Below, piece by piece: positions 1-11,109 of a stretch of 64,000 nt of DNA. This stretch comes from Burkholderiaceae bacterium. GTDB taxonomy: Bacteria; Pseudomonadota; Gammaproteobacteria; Burkholderiales; Burkholderiaceae_D. The notes beneath the pieces were generated by a model. The model saw only the letters and a list, made by a program, of their open reading frames with translations. It was not told where the DNA came from and did not search any database. Numbering within the stretch: the stretch's first letter is position 1; each line of letters begins with the position of its first letter. The translations under genes were made by a program, and so were the position numbers. The stretch is taken from contig JARLJG010000044.1 in the NCBI GenBank assembly GCA_031291325.1, forward strand, positions 1 through 64,000, given 5' to 3'.

Positions 1-76
1 GCCCCCCCCCGCCCCCACCCCAGCGGCACCCCCCCCCCCCCCCCCCACACGCCCCCCCCCCCGCCCCCCCCACGAC
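1..76. other. Near-homopolymeric C tract at window start
   Basis: Almost every base is C, broken only by a few G and A. It has no coding potential and does not resemble the rest of the window. Runs like this at a contig edge are typical of assembled poly-G reads from two-colour sequencers, seen here on the complementary strand. I read it as an artefact marking a contig end, not as biology. Confidence 0.75.
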
Positions 77-239
77 GAGGTTTTTGCCGAGCTTGCGTGA
101 ATGTGTTTCTTTACACACAAAAAAGTCTGAACAATCTGTTTTTTTTGAGTCGCCCGCAGAATCGACGGGCGGCATTAGCAAGAATAGACCTTAACCTTGA
201 CCCTGTATTGCGCTTTGACGCCAATGGATTTGTCCGATC

Positions 240-1283
240 ATGCCAATTCCGAGTAAACCCGCTTATGCGCTCGGTCGCCAAGTCGCCGGGCCATATCTGC
301 AACCGCTGCTGGAGGCAGCGGCGGCACGCGGAGTGACTTGCGCTGCGCTGGCGCGCGCCGCCGGTTTGCCGGATGGCGCATTGTCGCCATTGCCGGAAGT
401 CTTGGCCGCCGATGACTATGAACGGCTGCTCGATGCCGGCGCGGAACTGGCCGCCGATCCGCATTTCGGCCTGCATGTCGGCGAGCGGGTCAAGCTTGGC
501 ACCTATAACGTGTACGGGCTGATTTTGCTGAGCTGCCGCGATTTCGGCCAGGCGTTGCAGCAAACCATGCGTTTCGAGGGGCTGGCGCACGATCTGGGAC
601 GCTCGACGCTGGTCGTCGACGGCGCGCAGGCGGAATACCGCTGGCAACCGAATAACGCCGAAGCCAGCCGCCATCTGGTGGAAAGCGTATTCGCCGGGAT
701 TCGGGTATTCGGCAACTGGCTGGCCGGCACGCCGCTGCCGCCCGCGCCGGTGACTTTTGCCCATGCTGCGCCAGCCGATTGCGGCGAACACGCGCGGATA
801 TTCGGCGCTGAAGTGAGGTTTGGCGGTGCGCGCAATAGCGCCAGTTTCGACGCCGGATTACTGGCTTGGCCGGTGCCGAATGCCGATGTCGGCATGTATC
901 CATTATTGCAACAACATGCGGAACACTTGTTGAAGGAAAAGCAGCGCGCCGAAAGCGACGGCGGGATCGTGGCCCTGGTGCGTTCCTGCATCAGCCGCAA
1001 TCTGGCGCAGGATCGGGTGCGGCTGCCGCTGATTGCGCGGGAATTGCATATCACGCAGCGCACGCTGCAAAGAAAACTGCAGGATGCTGGATTAACATTT
1101 CAGCAAGTGTTGGACCGCACGCGGCACGATTTGGCGGTCGATTACTTGAAGCGCGGGCAGCTCGGCATTGCGGAAATCGCGTTTATGCTGGGCTTCCAAG
1201 AACAGAGTTCGTTCAACCATGCGTTCAAGGAATGGACCGGATTGAATCCCGGCGCCTATCGCGGCTTGCATGCGGGAACCTGA
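240..1283 (+). CDS. AraC-family transcriptional regulator with arabinose-binding-like N-terminal domain
   Basis: This 347-residue protein has the two-part layout of the OruR/ArgR-like AraC subgroup. An effector-binding N-terminal domain covers about residues 20-200, and a C-terminal double helix-turn-helix lies at about 245-340. The HTH part is recognisable from LPLIARELHITQRTLQRKL followed by IAEIAFMLGFQEQSSFNHAF and a WTGLNPGAYR ending, all classic AraC signatures. It should be a cytoplasmic DNA-binding activator; its ligand and target cannot be told from the sequence. It stands alone: no metabolic operon lies beside it in the window, and the upstream side runs into the contig end, so its usual target may be missing. 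The ATG at 240 is the first plausible start; the upstream ribosome-binding site is weak. Confidence 0.9.
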   Translation: MPIPSKPAYALGRQVAGPYLQPLLEAAAARGVTCAALARAAGLPDGALSPLPEVLAADDYERLLDAGAELAADPHFGLHVGERVKLGTYNVYGLILLSCRDFGQALQQTMRFEGLAHDLGRSTLVVDGAQAEYRWQPNNAEASRHLVESVFAGIRVFGNWLAGTPLPPAPVTFAHAAPADCGEHARIFGAEVRFGGARNSASFDAGLLAWPVPNADVGMYPLLQQHAEHLLKEKQRAESDGGIVALVRSCISRNLAQDRVRLPLIARELHITQRTLQRKLQDAGLTFQQVLDRTRHDLAVDYLKRGQLGIAEIAFMLGFQEQSSFNHAFKEWTGLNPGAYRGLHAGT

Positions 1284-1313
1284 TGCAGGGCAATTGCATG
1301 AAGGTCAGTTCTC

Positions 1314-1337
1314 CCCTCTCCCGCCTGCGGGAGAGGG
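1314..1337. repeat. REP-like palindrome, copy 1
   Basis: A perfect 11-bp stem (CCCTCTCCCGC at 1314-1324, its complement at 1327-1337) with a 2-base loop. The same unit, extended to 14 bp, recurs at 32934-32963. It is a dispersed intergenic repeat located after the AraC gene. Confidence 0.75.
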
Positions 1338-1398
1338 AATACCTCTCTTCGAATTCAATAGGTCTTGCGAACGCACTCCGCCTACGCGGCCCGCCCCA

Positions 1399-1427
1399 CC
1401 CTCTCTCCCGCCAGCGGGCGAGGGGAG
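1399..1427. repeat. REP-like palindrome, imperfect copy
   Basis: A CCCGC-ca-GCGGG core is flanked by CT-rich and GA-rich arms with mismatches. It is about 70 bp from the perfect copy at 1314 in the same intergenic space, so the two form a small REP cluster. Confidence 0.6.
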
Positions 1428-1632
1428 TCGCGCAGCAATCAACCTTCATTCGATTGCCCTGGAACCTGATGTCGATAAGGTGCCAATCGGCAAATCTTGT
1501 GTAATACTGCCGCTGCGCAATTGCATGCAGGTAAAAGAATAAGCGGACATTGAACGCGTCGACTTGGATTTGGTCGAATGGGCGCGGCAAGGGGAAATTT
1601 AGCGATGTTCGTTTGAAGAATCTGGAGCAGGA

Positions 1633-1995
1633 ATGAAAAAATCCATCAAAGCGGTGTTGTGGTCGGGCCTGGCGTTTCCGGGGGCGGGGCATTTTTACCT
1701 GAAGCGCTATTTACGCGGATTGATTGTGTTTGTTCCGGCGGTGGCAAGCATAGGCTTGTATGTGCAGGGTTTGATGGAACAGGTCGACTTTGTAATGGGC
1801 AAGATTGAAAGCGGGGCTGTTGCGCTCGAACCCACTGCGATCGAGGCGGTGTTGAACAGCGCACCGCAGTCGCAAGTCGTTGAAGTTGCTTTTTGGGTGT
1901 TCGTCGCATGCTGGGTGGCAGGCATGGTCGACTCCTATCTACTTGGGCGCGGCGCGGACGCGACCGTTGTCAGCGGCAATGGCGGGACGCCCTAG
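1633..1995 (+). CDS. Small multi-pass membrane protein of unknown function
   Basis: A 120-residue protein with a strong GGAGCAGGA ribosome-binding site before the ATG. The N-terminus carries a positively charged start, then a hydrophobic stretch with AFPGAGHFYLKRY, a pattern found in small membrane proteins of the TM2/DUF5683 kind (PGxGxFYxxR). At least two further hydrophobic segments follow, near residues 30-46 and 84-100, separated by a short acidic loop. I do not recognise a precise family and assign no function. It is followed by a small minus-strand gene and then the AI-2E-family gene, with no sign of a shared operon. Confidence 0.7.
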   Translation: MKKSIKAVLWSGLAFPGAGHFYLKRYLRGLIVFVPAVASIGLYVQGLMEQVDFVMGKIESGAVALEPTAIEAVLNSAPQSQVVEVAFWVFVACWVAGMVDSYLLGRGADATVVSGNGGTP

Positions 1996-2062
1996 CTGTA
2001 CTGGCCCAGACTGCGACTTGCTTGCGGATCGCGCGCTGCCGGCTCATAATCGCATCCTGCTA

Positions 2063-2173
2063 TTACGCCAGAAAAGTTTCGGCAAACCAGGTCAGGACGC
2101 CGCAAAAGAGGACCGCCAACAGCAAGACGATCAGCAGACGCCCGAATTTTGGATTGCCGTCCTCTTGTTTCAT
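2063..2173 (-). CDS. Single-span small membrane protein (36 aa)
   Basis: The likely protein starts at the ATG complementary to 2171-2173. It has a short polar N-terminus (MKQEDGNPKFGR) followed by one hydrophobic helix of about 20 residues. A GGAG lies about 11 bases upstream of this start. A longer reading frame reaching 2269 exists, but its N-terminal extension looks non-coding and overlaps the AI-2E gene start on the other strand. Small one-helix proteins like this are common and hard to prove from sequence; it could also be chance. Confidence 0.4.
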   Translation of the reverse strand: MKQEDGNPKFGRLLIVLLLAVLFCGVLTWFAETFLA

Positions 2174-2263
2174 TGCGCAAACAACTCCATGTTGAATCAA
2201 GCGCCAATTGTACGATCGAATCGGTTTGACGGTGTGCTTGTTGTAAAATCTTAATAGGATGAT

Positions 2264-3277
2264 ATGCAAGAAAAAGATAAAGCCGGGTTGATCGAAGCAT
2301 CATCCTACGTGCTGGCGTTCGTCGCGTTGGCGCTGGTGCTGCAAAGGACGTTGCTGGCGGCGCTTTTTTCCGGTCTGGTGGTCTATTCGGTAGTGCATTT
2401 CATCACCCCTTTGCTGGGACGCAAGATCAGCAGCGAACGCGCGCGCCTGGTCGCCGTCGCCACCCTGGCGATTTTTACCGTGAGCTTGCTGACCGTTGCG
2501 ATCTGGGCGGTGGTTGCATTTTTCCGCAGCGACGCCGGCAATACCCAAGTGATGTTGCAGAGAATGGCCGATATGCTCGATTCGTCGCGCAATCAATTGC
2601 CGGAGTGGCTCAGCGCCTATGTCCCAGCCGATGTCGGCAGCCTGAAGGAAATGCTGTCGAACTGGCTGCGCGGGCACGCGCTGGAAGCCAAGGACGTGGG
2701 CGAAGTGGCGTTGCGCACCGCCGCGCATGTGTTTATCGGCATGATCATCGGCGCGATGGTGGCGCTTTCCAAAACCCGAAAGGAAATCTCGCGCCTGCCG
2801 CTGGCAGCGGCCTTGAGCCGGCGGGTCGAAAATTTGAGCGATTCGTTCGAGCGCATCGTCTTTGCGCAAATCCGCATCGCCGGCCTCAACACGATCTTTA
2901 CCGGGACCTATATCCTGGTCGTGCTGCCGCTGTGCGGCGTGCATCTGCCGTTGGCCAAGAGCCTGGTCGCCATCACGTTTTTTGCCGGTTTATTGCCTAT
3001 CATCGGCAACCTGATGTCGAATTCGATCCTGGTGGTGGTCGCGTTGTCGGTTTCTTTTCACTCTGCCGTGGCGTCGCTGGTGTTTCTGATTGTCATCCAC
3101 AAGCTGGAATATTTCCTGAATGCGAAAATCATCGGCTCGCGCATCCAGTCGCGCGCCTGGGAACTGCTGGTGGCGATGCTGGTGATGGAGTCGATGTGCG
3201 GCTTGCCGGGCGTGGTTGCAGCGCCGGTGTTTTACGCGTATTTGAAGTGCGAGTTGATCCAGCGCAAGCTGATATGA
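2264..3277 (+). CDS. AI-2E family (PerM/YhhT-like) membrane transporter
   Basis: The 337-residue protein is strongly hydrophobic with about seven to eight predicted membrane spans. It shows the typical order of the AI-2E/PerM family: paired N-terminal helices (residues 13-50), another near 62-86, a soluble segment of about 90 residues with amphipathic helices, and a C-terminal bundle. The C-terminal part carries the family signature around FFAGLLPIIGN and the ending AAPVFYAYLK. Members include the autoinducer-2 exporter TqsA and sodium/proton antiporters, so the substrate is uncertain. TAGGAT lies before the ATG. It is the last plus-strand gene before the convergent RND operon. Confidence 0.85.
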   Translation: MQEKDKAGLIEASSYVLAFVALALVLQRTLLAALFSGLVVYSVVHFITPLLGRKISSERARLVAVATLAIFTVSLLTVAIWAVVAFFRSDAGNTQVMLQRMADMLDSSRNQLPEWLSAYVPADVGSLKEMLSNWLRGHALEAKDVGEVALRTAAHVFIGMIIGAMVALSKTRKEISRLPLAAALSRRVENLSDSFERIVFAQIRIAGLNTIFTGTYILVVLPLCGVHLPLAKSLVAITFFAGLLPIIGNLMSNSILVVVALSVSFHSAVASLVFLIVIHKLEYFLNAKIIGSRIQSRAWELLVAMLVMESMCGLPGVVAAPVFYAYLKCELIQRKLI

Positions 3278-3328
3278 TCGATAGCAGCGGAACACGGCTG
3301 GCCCATGTTCCGCTAAACGACGGACGGT

Positions 3329-4774
3329 TTAGTCGTTCTTGCTGACTGTTTTCACGTCGGGCAATTGCGCGACATCCCAGCCGCCGCCCAGCGCCTTGAC
3401 CAGCAACACGTTGGCGGCCAGGCGCTTGTTGAGCAATTCGACATAAGTGCGCTCGTTGGTAAGCGCAGTGGTTTCCACCGTGATGACATCCAGGTAGCTG
3501 ATGATGCCGGCCTTATACTGGTTGATCGTCAGTTCCACCGAACGTCTGGAAAGCGCGACTGCTTGTTCCTGCTTCCTGGCTTCCTGTTCGTATATGCGCA
3601 GCGCGGCGACGTTGTCTTCCACTTCCTGAAAACTGGTCAACACGATATTGCGATAGTTGGCCACGCTGGCGTCGTAGGAGGCGATTGCCTGTTTGGTGTT
3701 CGCTTCCCGCAAGCCGCCATCGAATAGCGTCTCGGCCAACGAAGGGCCGACCGACCACAGCCGGTTCGGCAGCGAAATCCAATGCGCCAGCCCGCTGCTC
3801 TCGTAGCCGCCGCTCGCCGCCAGCGTAAGACTGGGGAAGTAGGCCGATTTGGCGACGCCGATTTGCGCATTGGCCGATGCCACCAGCCGCTCGGCGTTGG
3901 CAATGTCGGGCCGGCGCTCCAGCAAGGCCGACGGCAAGCCCAGCGGCAGCGCCGGCACCGGCGGGTCGAATTTATCGACCGCCGCAATCGAGAAGGTGGA
4001 AGCCGGCTTGCCGACCAAGAGCGCAATCGCGTGCTCCATTTGCGCGCGCGCCACATCGAAGTCGATGGCCTGCGCTTCGGTCTGTTTGAGCTGGGTGTCG
4101 GCCAGCACCACGTTTTCTTTCGGAACGATGCCGGACTTATATTGGTTCTGCGTCAATTCCAGCGACTTTTTATAGTCGATGACGGTCTTGTCGTAAAGCT
4201 GGCGATTCGCATCCTGGTCGCGCAACTGAAAATAATCTTGCGCCAGTTGCGCCTGCGTGCTCAGGCGCAGCGCCTGCAATTCGGCTGCGCTGGCTTGCGC
4301 GCTGCTGGCGTTGGCTTCCACCGTGCGCCGCACATGGCCCCAAAGGTCCGGCTCCCAACTTGCGTTCACGGACAATGAGTCGGTGGTGGTGGTGGTGCGC
4401 GAGGTCGAAGACGGACCGCCGGCGCGCGAATTCGATACGCTGCCGGTCAAGGTCGGGAAATAGGACGCCTGCGCGCTTTGCACCAGCGCGCGCGCCTGGC
4501 GATATTGGGCCTCGGCCTGGATCAAGGACTGGTTCGAGATAGTGACTTGCTCTTCCAGCGCATTTAACACCGGATCGTTGTAGATTTCCCACCATTTCGT
4601 GGGAATCGCCGTGTCGGCCGGTTGCGCAATTTTCCAGCCGGCTTGTTCTTTAAAGGCCGGCGGCGTTTCGGCGCTGGGCCGGACGTAGTCGGGGCCGACC
4701 GCGCAAGCGCTCAACAAAACCAGGGGTGCTGCCGCCAGCGTTATGCGCTTGATGTGTTTTAAAGGTAATTTCAT
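3329..4774 (-). CDS. RND efflux outer-membrane factor lipoprotein (NodT/OprM type)
   Basis: The 481-residue protein is the outer-membrane channel of a tripartite pump. A lipobox LLSAC gives a lipidated Cys24, followed by the usual AVGPDY start of the NodT family. Two repeats of the outer-membrane-factor fold follow, rich in long helices with the LLERRPDIANAERLVASANAQ motif near the middle. A GGAGATG ribosome-binding site precedes the ATG. It is the last gene of a six-gene minus-strand unit (adaptor, four RND pumps, this channel), 67 bp behind the last pump, so it is presumably the exit duct shared by all of them. A weak hairpin without a T-run follows at about 3287-3313, between the convergent genes. 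Confidence 0.93.
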   Translation of the reverse strand: MKLPLKHIKRITLAAAPLVLLSACAVGPDYVRPSAETPPAFKEQAGWKIAQPADTAIPTKWWEIYNDPVLNALEEQVTISNQSLIQAEAQYRQARALVQSAQASYFPTLTGSVSNSRAGGPSSTSRTTTTTDSLSVNASWEPDLWGHVRRTVEANASSAQASAAELQALRLSTQAQLAQDYFQLRDQDANRQLYDKTVIDYKKSLELTQNQYKSGIVPKENVVLADTQLKQTEAQAIDFDVARAQMEHAIALLVGKPASTFSIAAVDKFDPPVPALPLGLPSALLERRPDIANAERLVASANAQIGVAKSAYFPSLTLAASGGYESSGLAHWISLPNRLWSVGPSLAETLFDGGLREANTKQAIASYDASVANYRNIVLTSFQEVEDNVAALRIYEQEARKQEQAVALSRRSVELTINQYKAGIISYLDVITVETTALTNERTYVELLNKRLAANVLLVKALGGGWDVAQLPDVKTVSKND

Positions 4775-4841
4775 TGCATCTCCATATGCTTGTCAACCGG
4801 CAACCACCGCGCGTAACCGCGCTGGCGCATCAATACGAATG

Positions 4842-7800
4842 TTAAGAGTGTCCTGGATTCATCGCTGCTTGCGGCGGCTTGCCGCGCACATTCGCCCATA
4901 CCTGTTTCCACCAGGCCCTGAAGCGGTCCATGTACAGATACACCACGGGTGTCGTGTACAAAGTCAGCATCTGGCTGAAGACCAGGCCGCCGATGATCGT
5001 GATGCCGAGCGGGCGCCGCAACTCGGAGCCGGTGCCGGCGCCCAAGGCCAGCGGCAACGCGCCCAACAACGCCGCCATCGTGGTCATCATGATCGGACGG
5101 AAACGCAGCAAGCAGGCCTGGCGGATCGCGTCGACCGGCGTCTTGCCTTCCGTGCGCTGCGCCACCAGCGCGAAATCGATCATCATGATCGCGTTCTTTT
5201 TCACCAGTCCGATCAACAGGATGATGCCGATGAAGGCCATCACGTTCAAATCCATTCCGCATAGCAGCAGCGCCAGCAAGGCGCCGACGCCGGCCGAGGG
5301 CAGGGTGGAGAGAATCGTGATCGGATGCACATAGCTCTCGTACAGCACGCCCAGCACGATGTAAATCGTAAACAGCGCCGCCAGGATCAATAGCGGCAGC
5401 GTCGCCAGCGACTGTTGGAAGGTTTGCGCCGTGCCCTGGAAGCTGGCGTGGATGGTGCTCGGCATTCCGCTATGCGCGACCGCGTTCTCGATGGCCTTGG
5501 AGGCATCGCTCAAGGCCACGTTGGGCGGCAGGTTGAACGAGATCGTCATCGCCGGGAACTGGGCTTGATGATTGACCGAGAGCGTGGTGTTGGTCGGCTC
5601 GAAATGGGAGAAGGCGGAAAGCGGAACCAGTTGATCCTGTTGGTTGGCGACGTAAATGCCCTTCAGCGTTTCCGGCCGCTGCCAGTATTCGGGCGCGACT
5701 TCCATGACGACGTGATATTGATTGCTGGCCTGGTAGATGACCGAAACCAGGCGCTGGCCGAAGGCGTCGTACAGCGCGGCGTCGATCGCGCTTTCGGTCA
5801 CGCCGAGCCGGGCGGCAGTCGGGCGGTCGATCATCAGGGTGACTTGCAAGCCACGGTCTTGCTGATTGCTGTTGACATCGAGCAGTTGCGGCAAGTCTTG
5901 CAAAGCTTTCAGGATGCGCGGCGCCCAGAGATTCAAGTCGCTCAAATTGTCGCCTTGCAACGCATACTGGTATTGCGAATTCGAGCCTCTGGCGCCGACG
6001 CTGATATCTTGCGCCGCTTGCAGGAACAGGCTGGCGCCGGGAACCGTGGCAAGCTTGCCGCGCAGGCGGTTGATGACGGCATCGGCGCTGACCTTGCGCT
6101 GTTCCAGCGGCTTGAGCGAGATAAACATCATGCCGGTATTGCGCTGGCTGCCGCCGGTAAAGCCGACCACGGAAGCTACCGCAGGATCGGCTCGAATGAT
6201 GTTGATGTAGCCGGTCAGTTTGGGGCGCATCGCCTGGAACGAGGTCGACTGGTCGGCCACGATGGAGCCGCGAATCACGCCGGTGTCCTGTTGCGGGAAC
6301 AAGCCTTTCGGCACGATCAAATAGAGGCCGATGTTCAGCGCGATCACCGCAAACATCGCCAGCATCGTGATCCTGGGGTGGCGGAGCGCCCGGTTTAGGC
6401 TGCTTTCATAGCACGCCAGCAGCCAGACGAAAAAGCGCTCGCTGGCCAGGTAGAGGCGACCGCGTTGGCGTTCCGGTTCATGCGTGAGCAGCCGCGCGCA
6501 CATCATCGGCGTGGTGGTCAACGATACCACCAGGGACACCAACACGGCGGCCGACAGCGTGACCGCGAATTCATGAAATATGCGGCCGATCACGCCGCCC
6601 ATCAGCAGCAGCGGCAGGAACACCGCAACCAGCGAGATGCTCATCGACATCACGGTAAAGCCGACTTCGCGCGCGCCGCGCAAGGCGGCCTGGATCGGCA
6701 TCATGCCTTGTTCGATATGGCGCGAGACGTTTTCCAGCACCACGATGGCGTCGTCGACCACGAAGCCGGTCGAGATGGTGATCGCCATCAGCGAGAAATT
6801 GTCCAGGCTGTAGCCGCACAGATACATGATGCCGAAGGTGCCGATCAGCGAAATCGGCACGGCGACGCTGGGGATCATGGTGGCGCGCGCGTTGCGCAGG
6901 AACAGGAACACCACCATGATCACCAGCGCCACCGAGATCAGCAGCGTGCGCTCGACATCGTGCAGCGAGGCGCGGATGGTGACGGTGCGGTCCGAGGCGA
7001 TTTCCATGTTGATCGCCGGCGGGATCGATGCTTTCAAGAGCGGCAGCAGCGCGCGGATGCGATCGACGGTTTCGATGATGTTGGCGTCGGGTTGCTTGAA
7101 GATAATCAAGAGAATTGCCGGTTTGCCGTTGGCCATGCCGGCATTGCGCAAGTCTTCCACCGAGTCGACCACCTTGCCCAGGTTGCCGAGCAAGACCGGC
7201 GCGCCGTTGCGGTAGGCGACCACCAGCGATTGGTAGTCCTCGGCTTTCTTCGCCTGGTCGCTGGTGGCGACTTGCCATTGGCGTTCGCCGGCTTCGACGA
7301 AACCCTTGGGGCGGTTGGCGTTGGCGTAGGCCAGTGCGGTGCGCACGTCTTCCAGCGCCACGCCATAGCGATTCAGGGCGTCGGGATTGAGTTCGACCCG
7401 CACCCCGGGCAAGGAACTGCCGCCGACGACGACGTTGCCGACTCCGGTCACTTGTGAAATTTTCTGCGCCAGGATGGTCGACGCCGAATCGTACATCTGG
7501 CCCTGGGTCAGGGTGTCCGAAGTCAACGCCATGATCATGATCGGGGCGTCGGCCGGATTGACCTTGCGGTAAGTCGGGTTGGTGCGCAGCGTGACCGGCA
7601 AGTCGATGCGGGCGGCGTTGATCGCCGCTTGCACGTCGCGCGCGGCGCCGTCGATGTCGCGGCCGAGATCGAATTGCATCGTGATGCTGGACGACGACAG
7701 CGCGCTGGTGGAAGTCATTTCCGTGACGCCGGCAATCCGGCCGAACTGCCGTTCCAGCGGCGTGGTGACGCTGGTGGCCATGGTTTCGGGATCGGCGCCG

Positions 7801-7955
7801 GGCAGGGTTGCCGCCGCCGAAATGGTCGGAATATCCACGCGCGGCATCGGCGACACCGGCAACAGGTTGAAGGCCACCATGCCGGCCAGCGCCACGCCTA
7901 TCGTCAAGAGCGTGGTGGCGATCGAGCGCTTGATAAAAGGAGTCGAGAGATTCAT
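4842..7955 (-). CDS. mdtC: RND multidrug efflux permease, MdtC-like (copy 2)
   Basis: At 1037 residues this is a full-length inner-membrane proton/drug antiporter of the HAE-1 family, with twelve predicted spans and two large periplasmic loops. The transmembrane-4 motif [14 protein letters not shown] supplies the paired aspartates of the proton relay, and [14 protein letters not shown] supplies the conserved lysine of transmembrane 10. Its N-terminus ([20 protein letters not shown], then PRVDIPTI) and the [18 protein letters not shown] segment match MdtC more closely than MdtB. It is very similar over its whole length to the next gene upstream (7978-11109), so the two are tandem duplicates. 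Gap to that gene is 22 bp. MdtB and MdtC normally form a heterotrimer. Confidence 0.93.
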   Translation of the reverse strand: MNLSTPFIKRSIATTLLTIGVALAGMVAFNLLPVSPMPRVDIPTISAAATLPGADPETMATSVTTPLERQFGRIAGVTEMTSTSALSSSSITMQFDLGRDIDGAARDVQAAINAARIDLPVTLRTNPTYRKVNPADAPIMIMALTSDTLTQGQMYDSASTILAQKISQVTGVGNVVVGGSSLPGVRVELNPDALNRYGVALEDVRTALAYANANRPKGFVEAGERQWQVATSDQAKKAEDYQSLVVAYRNGAPVLLGNLGKVVDSVEDLRNAGMANGKPAILLIIFKQPDANIIETVDRIRALLPLLKASIPPAINMEIASDRTVTIRASLHDVERTLLISVALVIMVVFLFLRNARATMIPSVAVPISLIGTFGIMYLCGYSLDNFSLMAITISTGFVVDDAIVVLENVSRHIEQGMMPIQAALRGAREVGFTVMSMSISLVAVFLPLLLMGGVIGRIFHEFAVTLSAAVLVSLVVSLTTTPMMCARLLTHEPERQRGRLYLASERFFVWLLACYESSLNRALRHPRITMLAMFAVIALNIGLYLIVPKGLFPQQDTGVIRGSIVADQSTSFQAMRPKLTGYINIIRADPAVASVVGFTGGSQRNTGMMFISLKPLEQRKVSADAVINRLRGKLATVPGASLFLQAAQDISVGARGSNSQYQYALQGDNLSDLNLWAPRILKALQDLPQLLDVNSNQQDRGLQVTLMIDRPTAARLGVTESAIDAALYDAFGQRLVSVIYQASNQYHVVMEVAPEYWQRPETLKGIYVANQQDQLVPLSAFSHFEPTNTTLSVNHQAQFPAMTISFNLPPNVALSDASKAIENAVAHSGMPSTIHASFQGTAQTFQQSLATLPLLILAALFTIYIVLGVLYESYVHPITILSTLPSAGVGALLALLLCGMDLNVMAFIGIILLIGLVKKNAIMMIDFALVAQRTEGKTPVDAIRQACLLRFRPIMMTTMAALLGALPLALGAGTGSELRRPLGITIIGGLVFSQMLTLYTTPVVYLYMDRFRAWWKQVWANVRGKPPQAAMNPGHS

Positions 7956-7977
7956 AGCCGTCTTGGCTGCAGCATTT

Positions 7978-10900
7978 TCATGCGGTTAGATACGGTTGCG
8001 ACGCTGGTTGCGGCGCGATCGCGCGCAAGGCAGTCCAGCTATCTCGCCACCACACTCTGAAGCGGTCCAGATACAAATAGACGACCGGCGTCGTGTACAG
8101 CGTCAACATCTGGCTGACGATCAAGCCGCCGACGATGGTCACGCCCAGCGGGCGCCGCAGTTCCGAGCCGGTGCCGGCGCCCAGTGCCAGCGGCAACGCG
8201 CCCAGCAGCGCCGCCATCGTGGTCATCATGATCGGGCGGAAGCGCAGCGCGCACGCTTGGCGGATCGAGTCCACCGGGCTCTTTCCTTGCGAGCGTTGGG
8301 CCACCAACGCAAAATCGATCATCATGATCGCATTTTTTTTCACGATGCCGATCAGCAGGATGATGCCGATGTCGGCCATGATGTCGAGCGGCATGCCGCA
8401 CAGTCGCAGCGCCAGCAGCGCGCCGATGCCGGCCGACGGCAAGGTGGAAAGTATCGTGATCGGATGCACATAGCTTTCGTACAAGATGCCCAAGACCACG
8501 TAAATCGTCAGCAGCGCGCCCATCAACAGGAACGGCATGCTGGCGAGCGACTCCTGGAATTTTTGCGCAGTGCCCTGGAAACTGCCGTGGATGGTGGTCG
8601 GCATGCCGCTGTGCGCGACCGCATTTGCCACCGCTGTCGACGCCTCGCCCAGCGAGACGTTGGGCGGCAGGTTGAACGAGATCGTCATGGCCGGGAACAT
8701 GCCTTGATGATTGACCGAGAGGGTCGTGTTGGTCGGCTCGAAATGCGAAAACGCGGAGAGCGGAACCAGCTGATCCTGTTGGTTGGCGACATAGACCGCC
8801 TTGAGCGTATCGGGCCGTTGCCAGTATTGCGGCGCGACTTCCATGACGACGTGATATTGATTCTTCGCTTCGTAGATGGTCGACACCAGGCGCTGGCCGA
8901 AGGCATCGTAGAGCGCGGCGTCGATGGCGCTTTCCGTGACGCCGAGGCGGGCGGCGGTGGCGCGGTCTATCGTCAGCGTCAGTTGCAGGCCGCGATCCTG
9001 CTGGTTGCTGTTGACATCGACCAGTTGCGGCAAGCCTTGCAGGATTTTCATGATGCGCGGCGACCAGGTATTCAACTCGGTAAAGCTGTCGCCCTGCAAT
9101 GCATACTGGTATTGCGAATTCGATCCCCTGCCGCCGGCCTTGATGTCTTGATCGGCTTGCAGAAACAGCGTGGCGCCGGCGATCTTGGCAAGCTTGGGGC
9201 GCAAGCGATTGATGACGTCGTCGGCGCTGACCTTGCGTTCGTCCAGCGGCTTGAGCGCGATGTTGACGCTGCCGGTATTGCGCTGGCTGCCGCCGCCGGA
9301 ACCGCCGCCGACCGACCCGGTCACCGTTTGCACGGCAGGATCGCGGCGGATGATATCGAGATAGCCGTTCAACTTCGGCAGCATCGCCTGGAACGAGGAT
9401 GCCTGGTCGGCGACGATGTTGCCCTGGATTACGCCGGTATCCTGTTGCGGCACGAAACCCTTGGGGATCGCGATGTACATGAAGATATTGAGCGCAATCA
9501 CCGCAAACATCACCGCCATCGTGGTGCGCGGATTGCGCAATACCGTTTCCAGGCTACTTTCGTAAAGCGCCAGCATGCGCTTGAAAAAGCGTTCGCTGGC
9601 GACAAAAAAGCGCCCCTGTCGACGCTCCGGCTCATGCTTGAGCAGCCGTGCGCACATCATCGGGCTGGTGGTCAGCGATACCACCATCGAAACCAGGACG
9701 GCGGCCGACAGTGTGACAGCAAATTCGTGGAACAGGCGTCCGATCATGCCGCCCATGAATAACAGGGGGATGAAAACTGCCACCAGCGAGACGCTCATCG
9801 ACAGCACCGTGAAGCCGACTTCGCGCGCGCCGCGCAACGCCGCTTGCATCGGCGGCATGCCTTCTTCCATATGACGCGACACATTTTCCAGCACGACGAT
9901 CGCATCGTCGACCACGAAGCCGGTCGAAATGGTGAGCGCCATCAGCGAAAAATTATCCAGGCTGTAACCGCACAGGTACATGATGCCGAAGGTGCCGATC
10001 AGCGAAATCGGCACCGCCACGCTGGGGATGAAGGTGGCGCGGCCATTGCGCAGGAACAGGAACACCACCAGGATCACCAGCGCCACCGAAATGCACAGCG
10101 TGCGTTCGACGTCGCGCAGCGATGCCCGTATGGTCGTGGTTTTGTCTTGCGTGACGGTCATGTTGATGGCCGCCGGAATCGATGCCTTCAGTTGCGGCAG
10201 CATGGCCCGTATACGATCGACGGTTTCGATAATGTTGGCGTCCGGCTGCTTGGTCACGGAAATCAGGATCGCCGGTTTGCCGTCGACCCGGCCGGCGTTG
10301 CGCATATCTTCCACCGAGTCGACCACCTGGCCGAGATTGCCGATCGAGACCGGCGCGCCATTGCGGTAGGCGACCACCAGGTCTTTATATTCGGCGGCTT
10401 TCCTGGCTTGGTCGTTGGTCCCGATCTGCCATTGGCGGTCGTCGTTTTCGATAAAGCCCTTGGGGCGATTGGCGTTGGTGTTGGAGATCGCAGTGCGCAC
10501 GTCTTCCAGCGCCACGCCATAGCGATTCAAGGCATCGGGATTGAGTTCGATGCGCACGGCCGGCAGCGAACTGCCGTTGACGCCGACATTGCCGACGCCG
10601 GTCACCTGCGACAACTTTTGCTGCAAGATGGTGGACGCCGAATCGTACATCTGCCCTTGCGTCATGGTGTCCGAGGTCAGCGCCAGTTGCATGATCGGCG
10701 CGTCGGCCGGATTGATTTTGCGATACGTCGGGTTGCTGCGCAAACTGGCCGGCAAATCGATGCGGGCGGCGTTGATGGCCGCCTGCACATCGCGCGCGGC
10801 GCCATCGATATCGCGGTCGAGGTCGAATTGCATGGTCACGCGCGATGCTGCCGCCGCGCTGTTGGAGGTCATCTCGCTGATGCCGGCAATCCGTCCGAAC

Positions 10901-11109
10901 TGCCGCTCCAGCGGCGTCGACACTGAAGTCGCCATGGTTTGGGGGTCGGCGCCCGGCATGCTGGCCGAGACCGAAATGGTCGGAATATCCACCCGTGGCA
11001 TCGGCGACACCGGCAACAGGTTGAAGGCAACCATGCCGGCCAGCGCCACGCCTATCGTCAACAGCGTCGTGGCGATGGGGCGTTGGATGAACGGGGTCGA
11101 TAAGTTCAT
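7978..11109 (-). CDS. mdtC: RND multidrug efflux permease, MdtC-like (copy 1)
   Basis: A complete 1043-residue RND pump with the same proton-relay motifs as its neighbours ([14 protein letters not shown], and [14 protein letters not shown]). It shares its N-terminus, periplasmic loops and C-terminus with the downstream copy at 4842-7955. The main differences are a short glycine/serine insertion ([14 protein letters not shown]) in the second periplasmic region and scattered substitutions in the first porter loop, which could alter substrate range. Its ATG overlaps the stop of the MdtB-like gene before it by four bases, which points to translational coupling. The duplication looks old enough for divergence but both copies are intact. 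Confidence 0.93.
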   Translation of the reverse strand: MNLSTPFIQRPIATTLLTIGVALAGMVAFNLLPVSPMPRVDIPTISVSASMPGADPQTMATSVSTPLERQFGRIAGISEMTSNSAAAASRVTMQFDLDRDIDGAARDVQAAINAARIDLPASLRSNPTYRKINPADAPIMQLALTSDTMTQGQMYDSASTILQQKLSQVTGVGNVGVNGSSLPAVRIELNPDALNRYGVALEDVRTAISNTNANRPKGFIENDDRQWQIGTNDQARKAAEYKDLVVAYRNGAPVSIGNLGQVVDSVEDMRNAGRVDGKPAILISVTKQPDANIIETVDRIRAMLPQLKASIPAAINMTVTQDKTTTIRASLRDVERTLCISVALVILVVFLFLRNGRATFIPSVAVPISLIGTFGIMYLCGYSLDNFSLMALTISTGFVVDDAIVVLENVSRHMEEGMPPMQAALRGAREVGFTVLSMSVSLVAVFIPLLFMGGMIGRLFHEFAVTLSAAVLVSMVVSLTTSPMMCARLLKHEPERRQGRFFVASERFFKRMLALYESSLETVLRNPRTTMAVMFAVIALNIFMYIAIPKGFVPQQDTGVIQGNIVADQASSFQAMLPKLNGYLDIIRRDPAVQTVTGSVGGGSGGGSQRNTGSVNIALKPLDERKVSADDVINRLRPKLAKIAGATLFLQADQDIKAGGRGSNSQYQYALQGDSFTELNTWSPRIMKILQGLPQLVDVNSNQQDRGLQLTLTIDRATAARLGVTESAIDAALYDAFGQRLVSTIYEAKNQYHVVMEVAPQYWQRPDTLKAVYVANQQDQLVPLSAFSHFEPTNTTLSVNHQGMFPAMTISFNLPPNVSLGEASTAVANAVAHSGMPTTIHGSFQGTAQKFQESLASMPFLLMGALLTIYVVLGILYESYVHPITILSTLPSAGIGALLALRLCGMPLDIMADIGIILLIGIVKKNAIMMIDFALVAQRSQGKSPVDSIRQACALRFRPIMMTTMAALLGALPLALGAGTGSELRRPLGVTIVGGLIVSQMLTLYTTPVVYLYLDRFRVWWRDSWTALRAIAPQPASQPYLTA

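Larger units (their letters stand above)
1284..1632. other. Intergenic stretch with two REP-like hairpins
   Basis: No credible gene is present in these 349 bases. They contain one perfect and one imperfect short palindrome of the C-rich/G-rich REP type (see the repeat entries). Their CCCGC and GCGGG cores are shared with a third copy near 32950. Confidence 0.6.

Noticed and set aside
1314-1427. Possible CRISPR array from repeated palindromes
   Set aside because: There are only two unequal units, with no regular spacers and no cas genes in the window.
3287-3313. Hairpin between the AI-2E gene and the outer-membrane factor gene as a terminator
   Set aside because: The stem is 8 bp but no T-run follows on either strand, so it is too weak to list as a terminator.
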